From: Hyphomicrobiaceae bacterium
GTDB taxonomy: Bacteria; Pseudomonadota; Alphaproteobacteria; Rhizobiales; Hyphomicrobiaceae
NCBI GenBank assembly: GCA_041397645.1
Contig: JAWKWE010000004.1
Location: 2,480,001-2,544,000, forward strand
Direction of reading: 5' to 3'
DNA length: 64,000 bases
Shown piece by piece: positions 17,137 through 28,200 of the stretch (the first letter of the stretch is position 1; each line of letters opens with the position of its first letter). The notes below the pieces were generated by a model. It saw only the letters and a program-made list of their open reading frames with translations, was not told the DNA's origin and searched no databases. The position numbers were made by a program, and so were the translations under genes.

Positions 17137-19263
17137 TCAGTTGGCTCGGCTCACCTGCACAAGATTGTCCGAGAACGAGGGCGCGTGGCCCATGTCCGTA
17201 AATTCTGCCGAACTGATACTGTTGACCGTTCCATCGTTGAGCTGACGCCAGTATCCCAGCGAAGCAACCACAACGCCCGGATTGACGTCACCGGTAATCC
17301 GCGCGACGCCCTTGAAAGCACCGCGACTGTTTTCGACTTTCACGCGGTCTCCCTCGACGATACCGCGCGATTCAGCGTCCGCTGCATTGATCAGAACGAA
17401 CTGATCACCCTGCCCTTTGATCTTCTGTTCCATATTGGCGTAGCAGGAGTTCAAGAAGCCGTGGCTCTTCGGCGATACGATATTGAGCGGATATTTCTTT
17501 GCTAGTTCTGGATTGGTGGCTGCCGTCTCGCGCGGGCCCACGTAATCGGGAAGCGAGTCGAGCGGCTCTCCAGGCTGGAAGCCTTCGTACATTTGACGGA
17601 AAGGACCAGCGACGAAGTTGCTGGCACCTTCCACGAGGAAATGGCACTTGCCAGTTGGCGTTGGGAAGTTCCCTTCCTTGTGACGCGCGCGATCATCCTT
17701 GGTGCCAACATTTAGCCGCGCATACCCGTGCTTGCGCAGATAGTCGAGATCGATGCCTTCGCACGCGGGTGCCGACCAATCGACATAGTTCTCAAGGCAC
17801 TCGCTATCCGACCATTTGAAGTTTTCCTCCTCGAAGCCCAACCTGGCCGCAAGCCGACGGAAGATTTCGTTGTTCGGGATTGCCTCTCCCGGGCTTTCTG
17901 CACACTTGGCGTTGTAGGTGAGATAGAGATGGCCCCAAGACAGGATCATGTCTTCCATCTCCGCGCCCATCGATGCAGGCAGCACGATATCGGCATAGGA
18001 CGCGGTGTCTGAAATGAAGTGCTCGGCAGAGACGAGGAAGAGATCCTCGCGCATCAGTCCTTTGACGATCTTGTCCGTCTCCGGTGCCTGCGTAACGGGG
18101 TTCGAATTCCAGCACATCATGGATTTAATCGGTGGGTCGAGCGGGATCTCGCCCGTCAACGCGCGGCCAATTTGAAGATTGTTGACCACGCGCGTTCCCG
18201 GCGGGATCAGGTCTGGGCGGCAGATGACGTCGAACTTGTAGGGATGTTCCCAGACCGAGAATTGGGTGATCCCACCTCCAACGTGACGCCAGGCACCGGT
18301 TAATGCCGGAATGCAACTGACAGCGCGAATAGTCTGGCCGCCGCCGTAATGGCGCTCGAGAGCCACGCCGATGCGGATGGCGGCCGGCTGTGTCGTAGCC
18401 AATTCGCGTGCGAGCTTCTTGATATCGGCAGCAGGAACACCGGTGATCTTCTCCGCCCACTCCGGTGTCCGCGTACTGGCCCGCTCCTTCAACTCGTCAA
18501 ACCCGACCGTGTAATTGTCGACATAGTCCTGATCCACGAGCCCCTGTTCGATGATCGAGTTGACGAGCGCCATTGCTAGCGCGCCATCGGTGCCAGGCTT
18601 CGGGCAGATGTGCCAGTCGGCTTCCTTGGCGGTCCGCGATGCATAGGCGTCGATGACAACGACCTTTGCGCCGAGCTTTTGAGCATCCCTGACGATCGCC
18701 CAATGATGGAGATTAGTACTGACGCTATTGCAGGCCCAGATCACGATGTACTTCGAGTGGATATAGCTCTCCGGGTCGACGCCAGCGGTTGGCCCTAGTG
18801 TCAGTAGCCAGGCCGTGCAGGAGCCTTCACCGCAGAATGTGCGCTCGCATACGGTCGCACCAAGACGGTTGAAAAACGCATCTCCACCATTAAGGCCATG
18901 CACCAGACCTTGATGTCCGAGGTAGCTGTAGGGGATGATCGCCTGTGGACCGTGCTCCGCGATAATATCTTTCCAGCGCGACACGATCTCGTCCAACGCC
19001 TCATCCCACGTGATGCGCTCGAACTGCTTGGAACCCTTAGGCCCGGTCCGCCGCATTGGGTAGAGCACGCGGTCAGGGTGATAGTGGCGCGACTCGTAAT
19101 CCTTGAGCTTCACGCACAGGCCGCCGCGCGTCATGGGATGGTCGGGATTGCCCCGCACGCTCTTGAGTTTGTTCCCTTCCACCTCGAACAACATCGAGCA
19201 GGTATCGGGACAGTCATGAGGGCAAGCACCGAAGGACGTTGTCGTCGAGACACGCTCGTTCAT
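17137..19263 (-). CDS. Molybdopterin-dependent oxidoreductase (DMSO-reductase superfamily), substrate unknown
   Basis: A cytosolic-looking protein of about 708 residues with no twin-arginine signal. The N-terminus carries an Fe4S4 motif with C-x3-C-x3-C spacing (GACPHDCPDTC) and the fourth Cys in RGGLCVK. Superfamily segments follow: VRGNPDHPMTRGG, ITWDEALDEIV, ADIVLPASMGAEMEDM and the C-terminal MPT-binding domain (NIVSPKSHGFLNS; VKVENSRGAFKG). The molybdenum ligand could be a Cys or Ser in ERTFCGEGSC, but I cannot assign it. The start at 19263 was chosen because the Fe-S motif then falls at residues 14-22; a start at 19356 would add an unrelated 31-residue tail. No dedicated small subunit or membrane anchor is nearby; only the ferredoxin-NADP reductase follows. 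A divergent MocR-type regulator shares the promoter region. Confidence 0.87.
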   Translation of the reverse strand: MNERVSTTTSFGACPHDCPDTCSMLFEVEGNKLKSVRGNPDHPMTRGGLCVKLKDYESRHYHPDRVLYPMRRTGPKGSKQFERITWDEALDEIVSRWKDIIAEHGPQAIIPYSYLGHQGLVHGLNGGDAFFNRLGATVCERTFCGEGSCTAWLLTLGPTAGVDPESYIHSKYIVIWACNSVSTNLHHWAIVRDAQKLGAKVVVIDAYASRTAKEADWHICPKPGTDGALAMALVNSIIEQGLVDQDYVDNYTVGFDELKERASTRTPEWAEKITGVPAADIKKLARELATTQPAAIRIGVALERHYGGGQTIRAVSCIPALTGAWRHVGGGITQFSVWEHPYKFDVICRPDLIPPGTRVVNNLQIGRALTGEIPLDPPIKSMMCWNSNPVTQAPETDKIVKGLMREDLFLVSAEHFISDTASYADIVLPASMGAEMEDMILSWGHLYLTYNAKCAESPGEAIPNNEIFRRLAARLGFEEENFKWSDSECLENYVDWSAPACEGIDLDYLRKHGYARLNVGTKDDRARHKEGNFPTPTGKCHFLVEGASNFVAGPFRQMYEGFQPGEPLDSLPDYVGPRETAATNPELAKKYPLNIVSPKSHGFLNSCYANMEQKIKGQGDQFVLINAADAESRGIVEGDRVKVENSRGAFKGVARITGDVNPGVVVASLGYWRQLNDGTVNSISSAEFTDMGHAPSFSDNLVQVSRAN

Positions 19264-19342
19264 GGTTTTCCTCGCATTTACTTGTTTCGACTGCGCAGCG
19301 CGCCGGTCGCGCAAGCCACGTGGCTTCAGAAAAGCCGAAGAA

Positions 19343-19456
19343 TTGGCGCTAACCAAGTGCCAAAAGCAAAAAATTTATAGGGCCAAGGAGTTTGACATAT
19401 TGATTTTGCAGTCGCACTCCCTCACCTTGGCACCACTAAACAGCGGTTCTTGGCAC
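19343..19456. promoter_or_regulatory. Repeat-rich divergent promoter region, candidate MocR operator
   Basis: Between the molybdenum enzyme and the MocR-type gene, the heptamer TTGGCAC occurs twice in direct orientation at 19427-19433 and 19450-19456, exactly 23 bp apart (about two helical turns). An inverted copy (GTGCCAA) lies at 19357-19363 and a one-mismatch copy (TTGGCGC) at 19343-19349. MocR-type regulators are known to bind pairs of short direct repeats near their own promoters, so this is a good operator candidate for the gene at 19526. The assignment is inferred from position and spacing only. Confidence 0.5.
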
Positions 19457-19525
19457 TAGAGAGACCCCGAAAATTGCTCTATTATCTGGCCAAACGAAGA
19501 AGTATCGGTTCGAGGAAAATCCGGC

Positions 19526-21013
19526 TTGGACCTTAATCTGTCGCTCGATCCAGAGGCTGCCCTTTCCCTTCAGGCCCAGCTTTTTGAGCAGGTGCGCGAA
19601 CTCATCCTCAGCGGCGTTCTGAAAGGCGGCGGCGCTTTGCCCCCCAGCCGCCACCTCGCTCAGTCCTATCGCATCTCTCGAAACACCGTCTCGCTCGCCT
19701 ATGACCGGCTGATTAGCGAAGGCTATGCGAGTTCGCGAGGCACCGCCGGCGTATTTGTCTGCGAGGTTCTTCCGGAGGAGACATTACTCGTTTCGGGGGT
19801 ACCGCAGAAACGGCTTCTCGATGTTCCACAAGATGACGAGGCCGAGCCAGTCCTGTGTTTCGCCGGAAGCCCCGGCGGCGGTAATGACCGTCCCGCAATC
19901 GACTTCTGGGTCGGCCGGTCGGATCCAGCGCTATTTCCAATCAGGACATGGCGCAGCTTGATCAACAAGCGGCTCTCATCGGGAAGCGGTCATTTTACCG
20001 ACTATAGCGATCCCGCAGGGCTGCCCGAGTTGCGCGAGGCTATCGCAAATCATCTTGCGCAGGCGCGAGGTATGCATGTTTCGCCAGAGCAGATCATCGT
20101 CACCAATGGCGGACAGGATGCGCTAAACCTTATTTATCGCCTCGTCGCCAATCGCACGACACAGCTGTGCATCGAAAATCCTTGCTATCTGGGTGCGTCG
20201 TTCCTGTTTCAGAGCACCGAAAAAAAGATCCACCCTGTTCCCGTCGACGAAGATGGGCTTCGGGTTGACGACTTGCCTCAGACCAAAGGCAGCCTCCTCT
20301 ACGTCACGCCTTCGCATCAGTTTCCAACGGGCGTCACGCTTACGCTCAAACGCCGTATCGCGCTGTTGCAATGGGCGCAGGAAACCGACAGCCTGATCAT
20401 AGAAGACGATTACGATAGTGACTTTCGCTACGACGGCCCGCCCCAAACGGCACTTGCCGGCCTCGACCGCAGTCGCAAAGTCTTCTACATGGGCACGTTC
20501 TCAAAATCAGTCGGTGCAGGCATAAGATTGGGCTTTGCCGTGCTCCCTCGGGAGTATTGGAACAAGGCGCGGATGCTGAAGGCGCAAATGAGCAACGGCC
20601 AAAGTTGGCTGGAGCAAGCCGCGTTAGCTGATTTCCTATCCCAAGGGCACTTCTACAGACACTTGCGCCGCTCCCAGCACGCTTACAAGCTGCGGCGGGA
20701 CTGTCTCGTCAAAGCGTTGACCGCGACGTTTGAATACCCGGTTATTTCAGGAACAGCGGCAGGTCTGCATTTAACTTGGCGGCTGCCGCAAAACTGTCCG
20801 CCCGCAAGCATCGTCCAGATAAGTGCTCGGCAGAACGGCGTTGGGGTGTACTCTTTGAAGAGCGGAGCCTCGTTCGATTTCAATCCAAAGGCGCGAGATG
20901 ACGTCCTTCTGTTCGGCTACTCGTCGATCCATGAAGAAGAAATTACAAAGGCAGTTGCCATCCTTCAGAAAGTTCTTCATCGCGCAAAGCCGCAAACAGC
21001 AGCGGCCGAATAG
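19526..21013 (+). CDS. MocR-type (GntR/aminotransferase class I) PLP-dependent regulator
   Basis: A 495-residue transcription regulator. The N-terminus is a GntR winged helix (about 10-85, with ILSGVLKGGGALPPSRHLAQ and SRNTVSLAYDRL). The rest is a fold-type I aminotransferase-like domain with the PLP lysine in GTFSKSVGAGIRLGF and the aspartate/tyrosine region IIEDDYDSDFRY. Such proteins sense PLP or an amine/amino acid bound to PLP and usually activate a divergent or neighbouring gene. The start codon is TTG, supported by a GAGGA ribosome site at 19512-19516 and by agreement with the family N-terminus. It is divergent from the molybdopterin enzyme, its most likely target. The effector is unknown. 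Confidence 0.88.
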   Translation: MDLNLSLDPEAALSLQAQLFEQVRELILSGVLKGGGALPPSRHLAQSYRISRNTVSLAYDRLISEGYASSRGTAGVFVCEVLPEETLLVSGVPQKRLLDVPQDDEAEPVLCFAGSPGGGNDRPAIDFWVGRSDPALFPIRTWRSLINKRLSSGSGHFTDYSDPAGLPELREAIANHLAQARGMHVSPEQIIVTNGGQDALNLIYRLVANRTTQLCIENPCYLGASFLFQSTEKKIHPVPVDEDGLRVDDLPQTKGSLLYVTPSHQFPTGVTLTLKRRIALLQWAQETDSLIIEDDYDSDFRYDGPPQTALAGLDRSRKVFYMGTFSKSVGAGIRLGFAVLPREYWNKARMLKAQMSNGQSWLEQAALADFLSQGHFYRHLRRSQHAYKLRRDCLVKALTATFEYPVISGTAAGLHLTWRLPQNCPPASIVQISARQNGVGVYSLKSGASFDFNPKARDDVLLFGYSSIHEEEITKAVAILQKVLHRAKPQTAAAE

Positions 21014-21052
21014 ATGCCACTAGCCCTCACTAGAGCAATGTGAGCAACGGTG

Positions 21053-21069
21053 GCCACCAAGAAGGTGGC
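21053..21069. terminator. Short hairpin between convergent genes
   Basis: GCCACC and GGTGGC form a 6-bp stem around AAGAA, between the stop of the MocR-type gene (21013) and the stop of the convergent DUF1523 gene (21090). There is no T-tract on either side, so this is at best a weak or Rho-assisted bidirectional end. Confidence 0.25.
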
Positions 21070-21089
21070 GGCTACGAGCCTCTTCCGTG

Positions 21090-21662
21090 TCACTCATCCG
21101 CATGGGTCGGTGGCAACGTCGTCGATCGGCTCAGTCTGAAGAAGGCGTAGAAGTAGCCGAGCCACAGGATAACAGAAAGGCCATAGAAGACGATCGTGCG
21201 CAGCGACCAAAACGGCCATGAGCCAGCGGGTCCGATCGCAATCACGTTTGGATACCAACTGAAGAGTGTGGATCGCCAGCGATTCCACATGAGCGTCATT
21301 TCCGTATCGCGCGCCTGGGCGGTTTTCGCATCATTGAAGACACGCTCGCTGTTCCGCTTCAGCCACCACCAGGAATCGTCGTTGACGAGTTCAAGCCCTC
21401 GGTCGGATCGATTACGCATGTAGATATATTCGACATCGGACGTATTCCCGCGAGCATCGGGATCGCTGCGACGTACCTCCGTTCCTGTGATGACGCCCGT
21501 TGTCCATGTTGGGCGTGCGTATTCCCATCCAAACCAGAGCGGGATACCCAAGACGAGCGCAGCGACTGCCAATACTGCATTCCCCCGTCGCCACAAGCTA
21601 AACGCAAGCACGAGGATTGCGAGAAGGAAAAAGTAACCGATCGACACCCAAGCCTGTAGCAT
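21090..21662 (-). CDS. DUF1523-family membrane protein
   Basis: A 190-residue protein with membrane segments at about 5-22, 28-45 and near the C-terminus (about 152-175). A soluble region in between contains VITGTEVRRSDP, VEYIYMRNRSDRGLELVNDDSWWWLK and a Trp-rich FSWYPNVIAIGP. This pattern matches the DUF1523 family of alphaproteobacteria, which has no established function. It faces the MocR-type gene with convergent stops 76 bp apart and appears to be a single-gene unit. Its ATG at 21662 is the only sensible start. Confidence 0.7.
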   Translation of the reverse strand: MLQAWVSIGYFFLLAILVLAFSLWRRGNAVLAVAALVLGIPLWFGWEYARPTWTTGVITGTEVRRSDPDARGNTSDVEYIYMRNRSDRGLELVNDDSWWWLKRNSERVFNDAKTAQARDTEMTLMWNRWRSTLFSWYPNVIAIGPAGSWPFWSLRTIVFYGLSVILWLGYFYAFFRLSRSTTLPPTHADE

Positions 21663-22202
21663 GGCCTAAACCTCTTCTAACCTCGATGCGGTTTCATCGT
21701 CGTGCAACACCCTCAACTTTGTGCTCTCCCCAAATCTCGCGAACCGGGCAGATGATGTTCGCATAGCCGCAGCGTTCACGCGACGAAAATCCTGGTCAAG
21801 GCCGTTCACTCGCTGATTCGATGCATGCCACATAGCCTACGCGCTCAAAATAGCGCTGAAAGGCTCGATCGAGCGCGCACCGTCGCGTTGGAGACAGCTG
21901 AATCCCCACTCGCCAAGTGGAATGGGTCGGCGAAGTTCCTCCTGTCCCACATCAACGGATGTGTGTCAGATTTAGAGACTTGAAGGCCGGATTCGTGATC
22001 AAAACTCTTCCCGACGGGTGGCCGGGAAGTGGACGCAGCAGCCCACTCGAGCGTCGCGACGTCCGTCGGGCTACTCACCAGCACCATTCGGCCGACGAAA
22101 ACTTCGCATCGCGCTCGGTTGCCTGCGTAGCGTAGTATCGATCGTCGCCATCCAAAAGCTCGTACCAGCGCGGCAACGACAAAGCGTGGGGTCGCAGATC
22201 TC
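21663..22202. other. 540-bp gap without a supported gene
   Basis: This region lies upstream of the DUF1523 gene and downstream of the giant surface-protein gene, both on the minus strand. Short open frames exist on both strands, but none has a credible ribosome site or recognisable protein sense. It presumably holds the end of the giant transcript and the DUF1523 promoter. I see no clear terminator hairpin. Confidence 0.4.
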
Positions 22203-25200
22203 CTAAGGCGTCAACGCCTTACCCAACGACTCAATCTGTGCAAATGTCAGCATCGGGGGCGCGTTGATCTGGTCCTTGAATAAGCGTGGCGTATTGAGGC
22301 CTTCCTTCCAGTTTTGCGGCCGGATTTCGCCAGTGATGGCGTCAATCTCTACCCGCTCGATGACGACGGTTCCGTCGGAATAAACGGCTTCGATTTTGAG
22401 CTTCAGGGTTTCTGCGTCGGCTGCGCGACGACCAATAAAGAGCCCATTGTCGGCGCGTTGCAGCCAGTCCGGAATCTCGGTTCCGTCGCTGCGCGTCACG
22501 CGATAATCAACGATACGACGGGTTCCGGCCTCTATCGTATTCGAAATCTGAATGATTAGAGTGCCGTCACACACCGAACTGTCTATCACGATCTGCTCGC
22601 GATCGCTGAGGCCGCCTAGATTGCCAGGCACGTTGTGACGCATGGAGAAGCCGAGAAGAGGTTCGGACATTCGAAAGAGCCTAACGTCGGCCAGCCCGGC
22701 TCTTGCGGCTAACTCTCTGGACCGCTCGGCAGCGATGACCTCTAACACACTTCCTCTGTTGCCAAGGGTGCAGATACCGTTCAGTGACCTGGCGCTGTTT
22801 ACGGACGCAAGCACAACACCATCGGCGCCAAGGCTGCCAGCGATTGATCGCAGGGATTCAATGTCAAAAACAGCTTCGATGACCGCGCCGTCAGCGACTA
22901 GCGCCTCCCGCGGAGCAATTGCTTCGGGATACGAAGGCCATTCAGGCCCTTCGAAGCCAAAGACCTCTGATTGGTAGACATAGTCGTTCGCTGCGACATC
23001 GATGGTCACGAATGCCTTGGCTCGGCCACCGTCGCTGTCATCTATCCAATATGTGATGCGATCCTTTCCGATGTACCCGGGTTTCGGTGTGTACCGAAGC
23101 GAGCCGTCCGCGAGAATTTGGACGCTTCCGTGGGCCGCCTGCGCCGCCACAACCGAAATAGGGTCACCATCAGGGTCGGTATCGTTGTCAAGAACGTCGA
23201 TAACCGTGGCGCGCCCAGCTACGGTTGAAGCGGTATCGCTCTGCGCGATCGGCGCCGGATTCTCTATCGACCAATCCACCGTACGTGTGGTCTTGCCGCC
23301 GTGACCGTCGTCGACGGTAAACGTTACAGTATAGGGACCGCTGTTCGAAGAATCATGCTTCAAGGTGCCGGATACTACGCCGGAGTTCGGGTCAATAGCC
23401 AAGCCTGGCGGGAGACCTGAAGCTGTGTAGGTAACTTGGTCACCATCAACATCACTTACTAACCGAGATACGTCGAATTCAATCGTCTGACCGTCGCTTG
23501 ATTTGGGCGGTATGAACGGGCCAATGACAGGCGCATCGTTCACAGCCGTGACCGTGATCGACACCGTCTTCGTCACGCTGCCGCCCTGCCCGTCGCTCAC
23601 CGTATAGGTGAAGCTGTCGGGCCCGTGGTAGTTCGCATCCGGCGTATAGATGTAGCTGCCGTCACCCGCCACGCTCACCGTACCGTGCGCAGGATCGCTC
23701 GCCTTGCTGAAGCTTAAAGTATCCCCGTCAACGTCCGTCGCCGTCAGCGTTCCCGTGAAGGCCGTATCCTCGCTCGTCACAACGCTCTCGTCCGACGCAA
23801 CCGGCGCGTCGTTCACAGCCGTCACAGTCAGCGACACCGTCACAACACCGCTGTCGGACTGGCCGTCGTTCGACTTATACGTGAAGCTGTCGGAACCGTG
23901 GTAATCCGCGTCCGGCGTATACGTGAACGAACCGTCACCGTTCAGCGTCAGCGTTCCGTGCCCCGGGCCCGTCACCACAACCGCGCTCAGGCTGTCGCCG
24001 TCAACATCGCTGTCGTTGACTAGAACACCAGGCGCCGCAACCAGCAGCGTCGTATCCTCTGACGTCGTATAGCTGTCACCCGAAGCGACAGGCGCATCGT
24101 TCACAGCCGTGACCGTGATCGACACCGTCTTCGTCACGCTGCCGCCCTGCCCGTCGCTCACCGTATAGGTGAAGCTGTCGGGCCCGTGGTAGTTCGCATC
24201 CGGCGTATAGATGTAGCTGCCGTCACCCGCCACGCTCACCGTACCGTGCGCAGGATCGCTCGCCTTGCTGAAGCTTAAAGTATCCCCGTCAACGTCCGTC
24301 GCCGTCAGCGTTCCCGTGAAGGCCGTATCCTCGCTCGTCACAACGCTCTCGTCCGACGCAACCGGCGCGTCGTTCACAGCCGTCACAGTCAGCGACACCG
24401 TCACAACACCGCTGTCGGACTGGCCGTCGTTCGACTTATACGTGAAGCTGTCGGAACCGTGGTAATCCGCGTCCGGCGTATACGTGAACGAACCGTCACC
24501 GTTCAGCGTCAGCGTTCCGTGCCCCGGGCCCGTCACCACAACCGCGCTCAGGCTGTCGCCGTCAACATCGCTGTCGTTGACTAGAACACCAGGCGCCGCA
24601 ACCAGCAGCGTCGTATCCTCTGACGTCGTATAGCTGTCACCCGAAGCGACAGGCGCATCGTTCACAGCCGTGACCGTGATCGACACCGTCTTCGTCACGC
24701 TGCCGCCCTGCCCGTCGCTCACCGTATAGGTGAAGCTGTCGGGCCCGTGGTAGTTCGCATCCGGCGTATAGATGTAGCTGCCGTCACCCGCCACGCTCAC
24801 CGTACCGTGCGCAGGATCGCTCGCCTTGCTGAAGCTTAAAGTATCCCCGTCAACGTCCGTCGCCGTCAGCGTTCCCGTGAAGGCCGTATCCTCGCTCGTC
24901 ACAACGCTCTCGTCCGACGCAACCGGCGCGTCGTTCACAGCCGTCACAGTCAGCGACACCGTCACAACACCGCTGTCGGACTGGCCGTCGTTCGACTTAT
25001 ACGTGAAGCTGTCGGAACCGTGGTAATCCGCGTCCGGCGTATACGTGAACGAACCGTCACCGTTCAGCGTCAGCGTTCCGTGCCCCGGGCCCGTCACCAC
25101 AACCGCGCTCAGGCTGTCGCCGTCAACATCGCTGTCGTTGACTAGAACACCAGGCGCCGCAACCAGCAGCGTCGTATCCTCTGACGTCGTATAGCTGTCA

Positions 25201-28200
25201 CCCGAAGCGACAGGCGCATCGTTCACAGCCGTGACCGTGATCGACACCGTCTTCGTCACGCTGCCGCCCTGCCCGTCGCTCACCGTATAGGTGAAGCTGT
25301 CGGGCCCGTGGTAGTTCGCATCCGGCGTATAGATGTAGCTGCCGTCACCCGCCACGCTCACCGTACCGTGCGCAGGATCGCTCGCCTTGCTGAAGCTTAA
25401 AGTATCCCCGTCAACGTCCGTCGCCGTCAGCGTTCCCGTGAAGGCCGTATCCTCGCTCGTCACAACGCTCTCGTCCGACGCAACCGGCGCGTCGTTCACA
25501 GCCGTCACAGTCAGCGACACCGTCACAACACCGCTGTCGGACTGGCCGTCGTTCGACTTATACGTGAAGCTGTCGGAACCGTGGTAATCCGCGTCCGGCG
25601 TATACGTGAACGAACCGTCACCGTTCAGCGTCAGCGTTCCGTGCCCCGGGCCCGTCACCACAACCGCGCTCAGGCTGTCGCCGTCAACATCGCTGTCGTT
25701 GACTAGAACACCAGGCGCCGCAACCAGCAGCGTCGTATCCTCTGACGTCGTATAGCTGTCACCCGAAGCGACAGGCGCATCGTTCACAGCCGTGACCGTG
25801 ATCGACACCGTCTTCGTCACGCTGCCGCCCTGCCCGTCGCTCACCGTATAGGTGAAGCTGTCGGGCCCGTGGTAGTTCGCATCCGGCGTATAGATGTAGC
25901 TGCCGTCACCCGCCACGCTCACCGTACCGTGCGCAGGATCGCTCGCCTTGCTGAAGCTTAAAGTATCCCCGTCAACGTCCGTCGCCGTCAGCGTTCCCGT
26001 GAAGGCCGTATCCTCGCTCGTCACAACGCTCTCGTCCGACGCAACCGGCGCGTCGTTCACAGCCGTCACAGTCAGCGACACCGTCACAACACCGCTGTCG
26101 GACTGGCCGTCGTTCGACTTATACGTGAAGCTGTCGGAACCGTGGTAATCCGCGTCCGGCGTATACGTGAACGAACCGTCACCGTTCAGCGTCAGCGTTC
26201 CGTGCCCCGGGCCCGTCACCACAACCGCGCTCAGGCTGTCGCCGTCAACATCGCTGTCGTTGACTAGAACACCAGGCGCCGCAACCAGCAGCGTCGTGTC
26301 CTCTGACGTCGTATAGCTGTCACCCGAAGCGACAGGCGCATCGTTCACAGCCGTGACCGTGATCGACACCGTCTTCGTCACGCTGCCGCCCTGCCCGTCG
26401 CTCACCGTATAGGTGAAGCTGTCGGGCCCGTGGTAGTTCGCATCCGGCGTATAGATGTAGCTGCCGTCACCCGCCACGCTCACCGTACCGTGCGCAGGAT
26501 CGCTCGCCTTGCTGAAGCTTAAAGTATCCCCGTCAACGTCCGTCGCCGTCAGCGTTCCCGTGAAGGCCGTATCCTCGCTCGTCACAACGCTCTCGTCCGA
26601 CGCAACCGGCGCGTCGTTCACAGCCGTCACAGTCAGCGACACCGTCACAACACCGCTGTCGGACTGGCCGTCGTTCGACTTATACGTGAAGCTGTCGGAA
26701 CCGTGGTAATCCGCGTCCGGCGTATACGTGAACGAACCGTCACCGTTCAGCGTCAGCGTTCCGTGCCCCGGGCCCGTCACCACAACCGCGCTCAGGCTGT
26801 CGCCGTCAACATCGCTGTCGTTGACTAGAACACCAGGCGCCGCAACCAGCAGCGTCGTGTCCTCTGACGTCGTATAGCTGTCACCCGAAGCGACAGGCGC
26901 ATCGTTCACAGCCGTGACCGTGATCGACACCGTCTTCGTCACGCTGCCGCCCTGCCCGTCGCTCACCGTATAGGTGAAGCTGTCGGGCCCGTGGTAGTTC
27001 GCATCCGGCGTATAGATGTAGCTGCCGTCACCCGCCACGCTCACCGTACCGTGCGCAGGATCGCTCGCCTTGCTGAAGCTTAAAGTATCCCCGTCAACGT
27101 CCGTCGCCGTCAGCGTTCCCGTGAAGGCCGTATCCTCGCTCGTCACAACGCTCTCGTCCGACGCAACCGGCGCGTCGTTCACAGCCGTCACAGTCAGCGA
27201 CACCGTCACAACACCGCTGTCGGACTGGCCGTCGTTCGACTTATACGTGAAGCTGTCGGAACCGTGGTAATCCGCGTCCGGCGTATACGTGAACGAACCG
27301 TCACCGTTCAGCGTCAGCGTTCCGTGCCCCGGGCCCGTCACCACAACCGCGCTCAGGCTGTCGCCGTCAACATCGCTGTCGTTGACTAGAACACCAGGCG
27401 CCGCAACGAGCAGCGTCGTGTCCTCTGACGTCGTATAGCTGTCACCCGAAGCGACAGGCGCATCGTTCACAGCCGTGACCGTGATCGACACCGTCTTCGT
27501 CACGCTGCCGCCCTGCCCGTCGCTCACCGTATAGGTGAAGCTGTCGGGCCCGTGGTAGTTCGCATCCGGCGTATAGATGTAGCTGCCGTCACCCGCCACG
27601 CTCACCGTACCGTGCGCAGGATCGCTCGCCTTGCTGAAGCTTAAAGTATCCCCGTCAACGTCCGTCGCCGTCAGCGTTCCCGTGAAGGCCGTATCCTCGC
27701 TCGTCACAACGCTCTCGTCCGACGCAACCGGCGCGTCGTTCACAGCCGTCACAGTCAGCGACACCGTCACAACACCGCTGTCGGACTGGCCGTCGTTCGA
27801 CTTATACGTGAAGCTGTCGGAACCGTGGTAATCCGCGTCCGGCGTATACGTGAACGAACCGTCACCGTTCAGCGTCAGCGTTCCGTGCCCCGGGCCCGTC
27901 ACCACAACCGCGCTCAGGCTGTCGCCGTCAACATCGCTGTCGTTGACTAGAACACCAGGCGCCGCAACCAGCAGCGTCGTGTCCTCTGACGTCGTATAGC
28001 TGTCACCCGAAGCGACAGGCGCATCGTTCACAGCCGTGACCGTGATCGACACCGTCTTCGTCACGCTGCCGCCCTGCCCGTCGCTCACCGTATAGGTGAA
28101 GCTGTCGGGCCCGTGGTAGTTCGCATCCGGCGTATAGATGTAGCTGCCGTCACCCGCCACGCTCACCGTACCGTGCGCAGGATCGCTCGCCTTGCTGAAG

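Noticed and set aside
18790..18850. Selenocysteine in the molybdopterin enzyme
   Set aside because: The active-site region reads FCGEGSC with no in-frame TGA, so there is no sign of Sec insertion.
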